Positions 19,175 through 27,671 of a stretch of 47,743 nucleotides of DNA are shown here, in pieces (position 1 is the first letter of the stretch; the number at the start of each line of letters is the position of its first letter). Both the position numbers and the translations under genes were made by a program. The DNA is from Acholeplasma sp. (GTDB taxonomy: Bacteria; Bacillota_I; Bacilli_A; Acholeplasmatales; UBA5453): positions 1 to 47,743 of the forward strand of contig DUNK01000038.1 of NCBI GenBank assembly GCA_012839355.1, in the 5' to 3' direction. The notes beneath the pieces are model-generated. The model ran no database searches. It saw only the letters and a list, made by a program, of their open reading frames with translations, and had not been told where the DNA came from.

Positions 19175-21026
19175 AATGTGATTCTCCTATTTTAAATATT
19201 TTAGCAAAGATTGCTAGTGTCAAGAGTATTACAATAATTAAACCAACATAAACCCAGCTCATCGCTGATGATAAGCCCCATTTCTGTCTGTTAAACTCGT
19301 ATGTAATAATTGTCGAAACGCTTGATGTTAAGAATGTGTCAACAATCGCATAAATTGATACTGTAATTATATGTGGTGAAACGTTCGGTAAAGTAATCAA
19401 CCAAAACTGCTCATAACCTGTCGCACCCTCAATGGTCGCAGCTTCATATAAATGTTTAGGAACACTTTGAATTGCTGCTAAGAATAATAGAATTGGTACT
19501 CCAGATAAACTAATAATGTTATAGATTCTATCAATTAAACCTACAACGAAGTTAATTATTCCTGTTCCAAGTCCCATTCCTAATAAATAATCACCCAAGT
19601 TAAAGACACCAACTGCGCTTTCTTGTAATAATAAATCAGTTAATGTTCCGCCTTGTGCTAAGGCAATTGAAACCGCACTGGAGTTTAAAATAACTGGAAT
19701 AAAGAAAATCGCTCTTATAATTGCTCTGCCTCTAAACTCATGGTTTAAAAGAACCGCAATAAACAAACTAAAGATAACTAATACAAGTAAGTTAATTAAC
19801 GATTCTTGTAAAGTGTTTAGTAACTCAATCTTAAAACTTGTATCATTCCAAACATGTTCTTGGAAAGCGTAAATATAGTTATCAAGTCCAACAAACTTTA
19901 ACTCTATTGCCCCAGGAACTGGTGTAAGTTCAAAGAAGCTATAATAAAATGATTGGATAAACGGATATACGAAAAGCAAACCAAATCCAACAATCCATGG
20001 TGCAACAAAGAATAAACCAAACAATACTTTTCTACGATTATAAGTAAGTCTTCTTGGTCTATACCCGCGAATCTTCTTAATTTCTTGTTTAACTTTAACT
20101 ACAGCATGTTTTTCTTCTTTTTTAATTTTCTTAGTTTCAACTTTAATAGCCTTTTCTTCTTCTACTGTAAGTTCAACTTTAGGAATATTCGCCACTGCTG
20201 CTTTTTTGTCTTTCAAGAGTGCTTTAATCTTAACTTTAAGTTCTTTTTTGTTTTCTTTGTACTCTCTAGTAAGTTCTTTTACAACACTATTAATACCCTC
20301 TTTATCAGGTACAACAAGTTTATTAATTTTATTATCTCTTTTTTCTGCTACAACTAAAACTCTTGCATCTTGCTCTTCTTTTAATTTTAAGAGTTCAGGT
20401 TTAATATCTTCTTTAGTTAATATTGTTAATTCTGCTTGTTTAATACTTTCTTTATATTTTAAAGTTAACTCATCAATATTTTTTTGATGTGCTTCTTTTA
20501 AAAACTCTAACTCTTCAGCAATCGCAAGTTTACCTAAATTAGAAGACTTCTTAATTTCTTTTCTTCTAAACTTATTTTTAGTTTCTAATTCTTTTAATTC
20601 TTTTTCAAATTCTCTTTGTGGTCTATTAACTGTCTTGGCATTAACAGCTCTTTCTCTTTTTTTAATGTCATCAATTATTTTCTTTTCTGCCTTTTTATAT
20701 TCATCATTGATTTCATTTAATGCTTTATCATGTAAATATAATGGTAAAGTTGTTTTTAAATAAGTTTGATTATAAGTCTCAGTTAAAAGATTGAGTTCTT
20801 CTTTTAATTTAAGAATCTCATTATCATATTTTTCTTCAACACTAATAATCTCATTTCCATTAGGACGCAATAAAAGAACTTCATTATGAGCTTCTTTTCT
20901 TATTTTTTCAATCTCTTGCTCATAAATAGCCACATCTTCTTTAATCTTTTTAAGGATTATTTCTTTATTTTCTTTTCTTTGTGTTGGCCTAAGGCTATCA
21001 TTATGAATTATATTTACGTTTTCCAT
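19158..21026 (-). CDS. CUT1 ABC permease, MalF-like, with large N-terminal coiled-coil extension
   Basis: 622 aa, about twice the usual size. Residues 1-330 are highly charged Lys/Glu-rich helix, predicted coiled coil, without membrane segments; residues 334-622 are a normal MalF-like permease (KVLFGLFFVAPW first helix, EAA loop EAATIEGATGYEQFWLITLP). The ATG has GGAGG 7 bases upstream and the frame is continuous, so this is a true fusion and not a joining error that I can see. The extension faces the cytosol and might tether the permease to a partner protein, the ATPase or the membrane cytoskeleton (inference). Overlaps the MalG-like gene by 17 bp. Confidence 0.88.
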   Translation of the reverse strand: MENVNIIHNDSLRPTQRKENKEIILKKIKEDVAIYEQEIEKIRKEAHNEVLLLRPNGNEIISVEEKYDNEILKLKEELNLLTETYNQTYLKTTLPLYLHDKALNEINDEYKKAEKKIIDDIKKRERAVNAKTVNRPQREFEKELKELETKNKFRRKEIKKSSNLGKLAIAEELEFLKEAHQKNIDELTLKYKESIKQAELTILTKEDIKPELLKLKEEQDARVLVVAEKRDNKINKLVVPDKEGINSVVKELTREYKENKKELKVKIKALLKDKKAAVANIPKVELTVEEEKAIKVETKKIKKEEKHAVVKVKQEIKKIRGYRPRRLTYNRRKVLFGLFFVAPWIVGFGLLFVYPFIQSFYYSFFELTPVPGAIELKFVGLDNYIYAFQEHVWNDTSFKIELLNTLQESLINLLVLVIFSLFIAVLLNHEFRGRAIIRAIFFIPVILNSSAVSIALAQGGTLTDLLLQESAVGVFNLGDYLLGMGLGTGIINFVVGLIDRIYNIISLSGVPILLFLAAIQSVPKHLYEAATIEGATGYEQFWLITLPNVSPHIITVSIYAIVDTFLTSSVSTIITYEFNRQKWGLSSAMSWVYVGLIIVILLTLAIFAKIFKIGESHYEREK

Positions 21027-21027
21027 C

Positions 21028-23655
21028 TTAAGCCTCCTTTATTACTGCATAATCAAGGCTATTAATAGTAACCCCATCAACAACTACATTTGTTAAATTA
21101 TAGTTAACGCATACTTCTAAGCCGTGTGAATAAGTAACTTTATATACGTTTCTCGCTATTCTTTCGTGGTTAACTAAATGTCCTTCATATAATTTAATGC
21201 TATTTAATTCAGCCATTTGGTCAGAAATAATTTCTGTCCAATGGTGATAATATGTTGACATAAACTCATTATATTCTGTATTAATTAACTTGCGAGGATC
21301 ATCATAAGAAAGTGTATACTTTAATCTTGAACCCGTTTCAATTAGCTTTAAGAAATTATACTCGTGACTTCTTGATGTATTTAAATTAAAACTTAATGAT
21401 GAATAAGGAACATAACCTGCAAGTATTAATTGTAATAATGGTATTTGGTCATCAAGTATCGGATATTGCGTTGCACCTGTTGGTAAATCAGCAGCATATT
21501 CAATATACGGAAACGCGAAACCCAACGGTGAATAAACAAGTTGATTTTGTTTAGCATTCTTCAATAATTCTTTTTGAATGTTTAACGCATCTTGACGATA
21601 TAATTGATTACCCTTTTTATAATGTCCTGTTAAAATTCTTCCAATATCTAAATGAGCAATATTATCTGTAACTAATCCTTTTTGGAACCTATTAAAGATT
21701 GATTGATAATAAGCCGGGTTAATAATATAGTCATCTTTAGATCTCTGTTCTAGTGTTTCATTATAAGGAACGCCTGTCGGCTTATGATATGTATAATAAA
21801 ACGCATGAGAACCATTTAATCTTGAAGCCGCATAACGATATTCATCAAATATTTTTTTAAAACTTCTAGCACGAGCCATATTAGTTTGAAGATATAAATT
21901 GCTTTCTAATAGTGCTAATTCTTTTTCTAATTTCTTATATCCGTTTGCCCCACCAAGTTTTTTCTCGATTTGCGCTTTAGTTTGGATTCCATTTCTAAGT
22001 CCATCTTTTAACGCTCCACGATAAATAACATCTAAATCAATACCTAATTCTTTATACTCTTGGGTAATTTTTAAGGCTTCTTTAAATGTTGTCATTGTTT
22101 TTATTTGATTATAAGGTAGACCTAAAAAATATGTTCGTTCATCATACGCCCCTACAAATTCTACCATTAAATTAGAAAATTCTTTTTCCACTTTTTGGAA
22201 ACCTTCATTTTCAATTAAATAATCTCTATATGCATTAGCAACTCCAACATAATTATTATCATCACCTGTTAATAACTTATAAGAGACAGTTAAATCACTC
22301 TTAACCATTTTTGTAGTCCATAAGTTAAGCGAGTGAGTGACATAACCTGTACCTAATGTAATAAGCTCATTTTCTCTAAAATGCATCGTTGGATAAATTT
22401 TATTATATGAATCTACCCTATTAGATGTATCGGCAGTAATGCTCGCTTGCGCATCACCTTTTGTAATAATAGCCGCAAACCCACCATTTTCTTTAATCAT
22501 ACCATAAACAGGAACGAGAATTTGTTCTTGTTCTTCTGGTTCTTTAAGTGGTAGTAAAGCTATATCATGACCATATAATCTCTTTCTATATGGTGAATAG
22601 TTTTCCTTGTTATTGTTAAAATCAATAACTGCACCATTTCCATCAGGAATAATAATTTGTCCTTCTGTTGGTGTTTTATCAGCATGTTGAGAAATTGCAG
22701 TACCTAATAAAGGATAAAGTGTAATACTCGCAATTCTAAAATCTTTCGTATCAACTAATGAATCTCTAATGATAGATGTTTCAAATCCATCTTTTGTTAA
22801 GTTAACTTGAACACCTATTTCTAATTCTAATTGTGCAGTTGCATCATAATAACCATACTCTTCGTTGATTTCAATAACTCTTTCACGTGTATAACCCAAA
22901 CTTTCTTTTGGTGAACCATCTGGATTATAAAAGATTTGGAACAATCTCTTCTTAAAGAGTTTTGACATACTATTTCCATACTTACTATCAACAAGGAAAT
23001 AAAGATTACGTTCTCTATCTAAGTTAAATTCGCTCCTAATATAAAACGCATCAAGGGCACTATATTTTTCAGGATTATCAACATCCTCTTTTGGAATAAA
23101 CTTAGGAAACCATAAGTGGTCTATTTCTCTATCAGAAATCTCATATAAAACTTGAAATCCATTTTCAATATATTTAATCTTGAAAGATCTATATCCTTCA
23201 GGGTCAATAATCGATTCTGGGTGATAAATACTATAACGATAGTTGTTAGCATCTACACGCGTTCCCCCAACTTTTATATATTGTAATGAAATGGTTGCTC
23301 TTTGGTTGTTTCTAGCTGCAGGTGTAAGAATTTTATTATCATCTAACTCCCACGGATCTTCAATACTTGGGTTTGACTCCCAAACCTCGCCGTTTCTTTT
23401 ATCAATAACTTTAAAATAAGATGTAGTTTCATCAAGATATAACTCAAAATTTGTATTTTCAGCAACTAGTTTGTTTGTATTATTTAATCCCATTGCATCA
23501 ATAAAGCCTTCTTTTGAAAACTTAATCAAATCTTCACTAGCATCAACTCTTACAGCTTTGAGGTTAAACGCAAAGAAATACACTAAAATTGCTATAACTA
23601 AAACAGCAATAATAGATAGTCTAATTGTAATTTTTTTCGTTTTCTTACTTTTCAT
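21028..23655 (-). CDS. DUF5696 membrane-anchored extracellular protein
   Basis: 875 aa: basic start, one membrane helix (residues about 9-30), then about 840 residues outside the cell. ENTNFELYLDETTSYFKVIDKRNGEVWESNP is the beta-rich N-terminal segment typical of DUF5696 proteins (positions about 65-95), and the rest has alternating Tyr-rich alpha/beta sequence reminiscent of a glycosidase-like barrel (DLDVIYRGALKDG, HAFYYTYHKPTGVPY). DUF5696 genes are repeatedly found beside CUT1 transporters with Yip1 proteins in Bacillota. Function unknown; surface glycan binding or hydrolysis is plausible. GAGGTGA is a good ribosome site. Confidence 0.75.
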   Translation of the reverse strand: MKSKKTKKITIRLSIIAVLVIAILVYFFAFNLKAVRVDASEDLIKFSKEGFIDAMGLNNTNKLVAENTNFELYLDETTSYFKVIDKRNGEVWESNPSIEDPWELDDNKILTPAARNNQRATISLQYIKVGGTRVDANNYRYSIYHPESIIDPEGYRSFKIKYIENGFQVLYEISDREIDHLWFPKFIPKEDVDNPEKYSALDAFYIRSEFNLDRERNLYFLVDSKYGNSMSKLFKKRLFQIFYNPDGSPKESLGYTRERVIEINEEYGYYDATAQLELEIGVQVNLTKDGFETSIIRDSLVDTKDFRIASITLYPLLGTAISQHADKTPTEGQIIIPDGNGAVIDFNNNKENYSPYRKRLYGHDIALLPLKEPEEQEQILVPVYGMIKENGGFAAIITKGDAQASITADTSNRVDSYNKIYPTMHFRENELITLGTGYVTHSLNLWTTKMVKSDLTVSYKLLTGDDNNYVGVANAYRDYLIENEGFQKVEKEFSNLMVEFVGAYDERTYFLGLPYNQIKTMTTFKEALKITQEYKELGIDLDVIYRGALKDGLRNGIQTKAQIEKKLGGANGYKKLEKELALLESNLYLQTNMARARSFKKIFDEYRYAASRLNGSHAFYYTYHKPTGVPYNETLEQRSKDDYIINPAYYQSIFNRFQKGLVTDNIAHLDIGRILTGHYKKGNQLYRQDALNIQKELLKNAKQNQLVYSPLGFAFPYIEYAADLPTGATQYPILDDQIPLLQLILAGYVPYSSLSFNLNTSRSHEYNFLKLIETGSRLKYTLSYDDPRKLINTEYNEFMSTYYHHWTEIISDQMAELNSIKLYEGHLVNHERIARNVYKVTYSHGLEVCVNYNLTNVVVDGVTINSLDYAVIKEA

Positions 23656-23669
23656 ACTGTCACCTCAAC

Positions 23670-24317
23670 CTAATATCTAAGCCGTAGTTCTTGATAAACA
23701 GACTTAACGAACGATAAGAATTGTTGAATTAAGTCAAAGAACAACAAACCTAAAAACGCCATGAAAGCCATAGCGACCACTGTTAATATAAACGTAAAGA
23801 TAGTCTTTAATAATCCGTACTCGTGAATATTTAGTATTCCCATAAATAACATTACACCAGTCAAGAAATAAGCCGCACTCATTGCAAGACTGTATAATCC
23901 TATTTCATCTAGTGTTAAATAATTAGAAATAAATACTGCTGGGAACCCAATAATAACAACAGGGAATAATGAATATCCTGTAACAATAAAGATTTCTCTA
24001 TATGTTCCTTTACCTTCAAGTAATGTTGTAATACTCCAATTACCAACAGTAAATAAAAATATTAGTAAGGCCACTGAAAAGAACTCATCAAAAGTATTGA
24101 GTGCAAGTGGATTACGCGGATTTATTACAAACCCTTCACCTAAATATTTATATATGCGCAGTAAAATAAATAAAAGCATAAATATTACTGCAACAGAAAC
24201 TTTCCCCTTCTTCTCTCTCTTTAACTCATCATAGCCGTCAAACGGATGAAAAAGAACGTATTTAGGAAATCTAATAAAGTTATACCAAAACTTTTGTATA
24301 GCTAATTTAATCTTCAT
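23670..24317 (-). CDS. Yip1-family membrane protein
   Basis: 215 aa from the chosen ATG, with about five or six membrane helices. The cytosolic N-terminus FPKYVLFHPFDGYDELKREKKG is characteristic of bacterial YIP1 proteins accompanying sugar ABC systems. Start at 24317 has AGGGGAG 10 bases upstream; an upstream in-frame Met (24365) would give a 59-base overlap with the NHL gene and lacks a site. Function unknown; genes on both sides are transport accessories. Confidence 0.7.
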   Translation of the reverse strand: MKIKLAIQKFWYNFIRFPKYVLFHPFDGYDELKREKKGKVSVAVIFMLLFILLRIYKYLGEGFVINPRNPLALNTFDEFFSVALLIFLFTVGNWSITTLLEGKGTYREIFIVTGYSLFPVVIIGFPAVFISNYLTLDEIGLYSLAMSAAYFLTGVMLFMGILNIHEYGLLKTIFTFILTVVAMAFMAFLGLLFFDLIQQFLSFVKSVYQELRLRY

Positions 24318-25806
24318 ACAGTAACGACTCCCCTCTCTTACGTTTCTTATAGATTGATCTACCAACCATTAAAACAATCAATGCGCCGGCACCAATCATA
24401 ATATAAGTAAAGTTATCTCTTAATATGTTGTTTCTATATTCTTTGTAAGCTTTAGAATAGTAATAAGTATCGTGTCCTAACTTAAAGTTTTCTAATGCTT
24501 TTTTATATTCACCATTTCTTAAATGAGCTCTACCAATTCCGTTATAAGCAATCTCGTAGTTAGAGTTCTTAGTTAAGATTTCTGCCCAATATTCAGACGC
24601 CTCAGCAAACTTACCATGAGCTTCTAAATCCACTGCTCTAGCAACTAAATTACCAAACTCGCTTAAACGATAAACAATAAATGTTTGTTTAATTCTATCT
24701 AAAACAATTAAATCACCTTTGAAATAATTTAACGCTACACCTTGAGTGATTTTATCTCTTTGAGCTCCCGCACTACCATCAATAAATAACAAGTTCCCTT
24801 CGCTATCATATGTAAAGATGCGCGAGCGTTTTTGGTCTAATACACTATAGATTCCTGAATCTGCATATGCAATATCTTCTAATTCACTTGGGCCATGATC
24901 AACTGCTACATGTCTGCTTCTTAAAAACTGAACATCACCCATCGGTCTAAAATAACCATTTCTATTAAGTACATCTATACCTTTAGGGTTAATTAACTGA
25001 ATTGTATTTTCAGCGTTCATATTTCTAGCTTTAGCTGTTGCATACATAAATGAATCTTCGTTAATCATTATGCTAGTAAATGTTGTTGGTAAATGTTTTC
25101 TTAACTTTTTCTTTTGTGCTTCTGTCATAAATCTTCTAGTAAACATTTCCCAAGCTGTTAATTTAATTGGGTTAACTCCAACATAGCGATTAAATTTTCC
25201 ATCTTTTGATAACTCGACAATACCTTCAAAAATGTTTTTAGCAATAACATACATTCTACCTGTTACATCAACCGTAACTCTTCTAGGTTGAAAAGATGTT
25301 GTTTCAAAAACAGGGTCTTCTGGAGTTGAGTACACATCTACTATTTCATAACTATGATTTAGTCTAATAATTCTATTATTATCAGTATCTGCGATATATA
25401 TTCCTAAATCTTTAACATCAATGCCCTCTGGTTTGTTTAAAGTTAATCCTGTTATTTGATCCGATTCAACCACAAACGAACCATCTTTAAACTCGTAATC
25501 TAGAGGATTAACTCCCTCTGCAAATGGGAAAACGGTCATTGAATCAACAAGATTAAAATCTTCATCAATGATTATAAGTGCATTAATTCCTGAATCAACA
25601 GCATAGATTGTATCATCATATACTGCAAAATATTCAGGCGATTTTAAATTAATCCCCAGTGATTTACTGTGAAAGTCTGCTTCATAAACAAATCCTGGTG
25701 ATGAATGAATAACATTACCATAAAATGAATAGTTATAAGTTGATCCCATTAAAAATGGTATTAACGATAAACTTATTAGTAGTAACCATACTTTCTTCTT
25801 CATCAT
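24307..25806 (-). CDS. Secreted NHL-repeat/TPR protein with C-terminal membrane anchor
   Basis: 499 aa. Signal peptide (residues 1-22, WLLLISLSLIPFLMG), then NHL-type beta-propeller blades (SPEYFAVYDDTIYAVDSGIN, KPEGIDVKDLGIYIADTDNN, PRRVTVDVTGRMYVIA), then a TPR-like pair near residues 395-455 (EIAYNGIGRAHLRNGEYKKA), then a membrane helix (residues 466-484) and a short basic cytosolic tail. Such NHL-TPR-TM proteins accompany large CUT1 systems; they may hold the solute-binding proteins or bind glycan (inference). The second Met (25803) is an equally good start given the AGGTGAT position. Confidence 0.75.
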   Translation of the reverse strand: MMKKKVWLLLISLSLIPFLMGSTYNYSFYGNVIHSSPGFVYEADFHSKSLGINLKSPEYFAVYDDTIYAVDSGINALIIIDEDFNLVDSMTVFPFAEGVNPLDYEFKDGSFVVESDQITGLTLNKPEGIDVKDLGIYIADTDNNRIIRLNHSYEIVDVYSTPEDPVFETTSFQPRRVTVDVTGRMYVIAKNIFEGIVELSKDGKFNRYVGVNPIKLTAWEMFTRRFMTEAQKKKLRKHLPTTFTSIMINEDSFMYATAKARNMNAENTIQLINPKGIDVLNRNGYFRPMGDVQFLRSRHVAVDHGPSELEDIAYADSGIYSVLDQKRSRIFTYDSEGNLLFIDGSAGAQRDKITQGVALNYFKGDLIVLDRIKQTFIVYRLSEFGNLVARAVDLEAHGKFAEASEYWAEILTKNSNYEIAYNGIGRAHLRNGEYKKALENFKLGHDTYYYSKAYKEYRNNILRDNFTYIMIGAGALIVLMVGRSIYKKRKRGESLLYED

Positions 25807-25811
25807 ATCAC

Positions 25812-26705
25812 CTACTTCATTCCTGATGTCTGGAATGTTTCTAGAATCTGTGATTGTGATAGTATGAACATCGTTACTGGGACAATCATCATTACGAAAC
25901 TCACTGCCGCAATTGTACCGGCCCTTTCAATAGAACCTTGTGCAATTTGCGATAGCGCATAAGAAACAGGTTTTAATTCCTCACTATAAATGAAAGTACC
26001 ACCTGTGTTTGCCCATAATCTTTGGAATAGTAATATTATTAGTGTAATCCATGCTGGTTTAACTAGTGGCATTACTATTTGCCCGAAAATACGATATTCA
26101 CTCGCACCATCAATTGTTGCAGATTCAATTAAGTCATCTGGAACTTGTTCCATAAACTGCTTCATCAAATATAATCCTAAACTTGAACCGACAGCTGGTA
26201 AAATAATTGCCCATGGTGTATCGATTAAGCCAATTCTTGCCATAATAATATAGTTTGGTGTTGAAGTAACCTGTGGAGCAAACATCAATGAGTATACAAC
26301 AATTGTAAAGAATAACTTTCTGCCCGGAAACTTATGTTTCGCAAGCGGATAAGCACACATTGATGCTAATATAACGTGTCCAATAGTTCCAACAACCGTA
26401 TTAAATATTGTGTTAAAGAAATATCTTGAAAATGGTATCCATGACTGACTCATTAATTCTGATAATGACCTAAAGTTTTCCGTAGTTAAGTTTCTTGGAA
26501 GCAACTTAGGTGGGAATAAGAAAAGTTCATCCAACGGCTTAAACGCGTTTGAGACTGTCATAATCAGCGGAAAAGCACTGAAAAAACCAAATCCTAATAA
26601 CATCAAAAATAATACTAAGTCTCCGACTAAGGATCTGTTTAATTTTCTCTTTTTAGTGAATATGTTTTGTTTAGTTGACTTCTTTAATTTCTTTGTACGT
26701 GTCAC
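25812..26705 (-). CDS. CUT1 ABC sugar permease, MalG-like (pair 2)
   Basis: 297 aa, six membrane helices, EAA loop DLIESATIDGASEYRIFGQIVMP and a MalG-type C-terminus ending QSQILETFQTSGMK. Usual length. Follows its MalF-like partner by 2 bases. This second permease pair is distinct in sequence from pair 1; both share one operon with two solute-binding proteins, so either two importers or one with alternatives is possible. No local ATPase. Confidence 0.92.
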   Translation of the reverse strand: MTRTKKLKKSTKQNIFTKKRKLNRSLVGDLVLFLMLLGFGFFSAFPLIMTVSNAFKPLDELFLFPPKLLPRNLTTENFRSLSELMSQSWIPFSRYFFNTIFNTVVGTIGHVILASMCAYPLAKHKFPGRKLFFTIVVYSLMFAPQVTSTPNYIIMARIGLIDTPWAIILPAVGSSLGLYLMKQFMEQVPDDLIESATIDGASEYRIFGQIVMPLVKPAWITLIILLFQRLWANTGGTFIYSEELKPVSYALSQIAQGSIERAGTIAAVSFVMMIVPVTMFILSQSQILETFQTSGMK

Positions 26706-26707
26706 TA

Positions 26708-27661
26708 TTAATCACCTATCCTTCTTAGACCCTTACGGACAAGCAAGTTAGCGCCAATCATAATCAAGAATAGGACAGTGGCTATCGCACTTGCATATCC
26801 TAAGTCGAACTGGATTGTCCCGAAATCCATCAAGTGGGTAACTATGGTGTGTCCGGCATAGTTGACCGATGGGAATCCCACTAAACTAATGGATATCTCG
26901 GCAATTGCCAAACTCGAAGTGATTTGCATAACAGCACCAAAGAGTAATTGTGGCTTCATCTGTGGCAAGGTGATATACCATAACTCTTGCCAGCGGTTTT
27001 GAATACCATCAATCGCTCCGGCTTCATACAGTGTCTTATCAACATTCTTAAGTCCGGCAATAAACGCTAAGAAACTCACCCCTAAACTTAGCCACAACTG
27101 AACAATAATTAAAACCGGTAAGACATATTGTTCTGTTTTTAACCAAATTATCGGGCTATCTATCATTCCATATTTTAATAAAAATCCGTTTAAGTATCCG
27201 TGTGCATCACCTGAGAAAATGATTAACCACATTAAAAAGGCGTTACCACTAATACTTGGTGCATAAAATATTAAAGTCATTATTGATTTTAAATGTTTAG
27301 GTAATTCATTAATTAACCACGCAAAAACAAACGCCAAAATATAACTAACTGGGCCTGTAACTATCGCTAAGATTAAAGTGTTTTTAAGTGAGATAATAAA
27401 AACATCATCTTCTAAAAACAACTTTAAATAGTTATCAAAACCAATAAATGTCGGCTTTTGAAGCAAGTTATAATAAGTAAATGAAATACCCAAACTCATA
27501 AATACTGGGACAACAGTAAACAAAAGAAATAGTAAGGCATAAGGAATCATTAAAACGTATAAATGTCTTGACTGTTTCACATCATGTAAAAACTGCTGCC
27601 ATCTAGTTCTATCTTTTGGTTTAACTTGTGGATTTTTTACTGCTACATCTTTCTGTTCCAT
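26708..27661 (-). CDS. CUT1 ABC sugar permease, MalF-like (pair 2)
   Basis: 317 aa of ordinary MalF-like length, six membrane helices (LYVLMIPYALLFLLFTVVPV first) and EAA loop TLYEAGAIDGIQNRWQELWY. It lacks the long coiled-coil extension of the pair 1 MalF. Directly follows the large solute-binding fusion protein, with a 10-base gap, suggesting they work together. Confidence 0.92.
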   Translation of the reverse strand: MEQKDVAVKNPQVKPKDRTRWQQFLHDVKQSRHLYVLMIPYALLFLLFTVVPVFMSLGISFTYYNLLQKPTFIGFDNYLKLFLEDDVFIISLKNTLILAIVTGPVSYILAFVFAWLINELPKHLKSIMTLIFYAPSISGNAFLMWLIIFSGDAHGYLNGFLLKYGMIDSPIIWLKTEQYVLPVLIIVQLWLSLGVSFLAFIAGLKNVDKTLYEAGAIDGIQNRWQELWYITLPQMKPQLLFGAVMQITSSLAIAEISISLVGFPSVNYAGHTIVTHLMDFGTIQFDLGYASAIATVLFLIMIGANLLVRKGLRRIGD

Positions 27662-27671
27662 ATCTATTCTC

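Noticed and set aside
20085-20487. Plus-strand frames of about 90 residues opposite the permease extension
   Set aside because: They are Phe/Leu-rich mirror images of the Lys/Glu-rich coding strand, without ribosome sites; shadows of the real gene.
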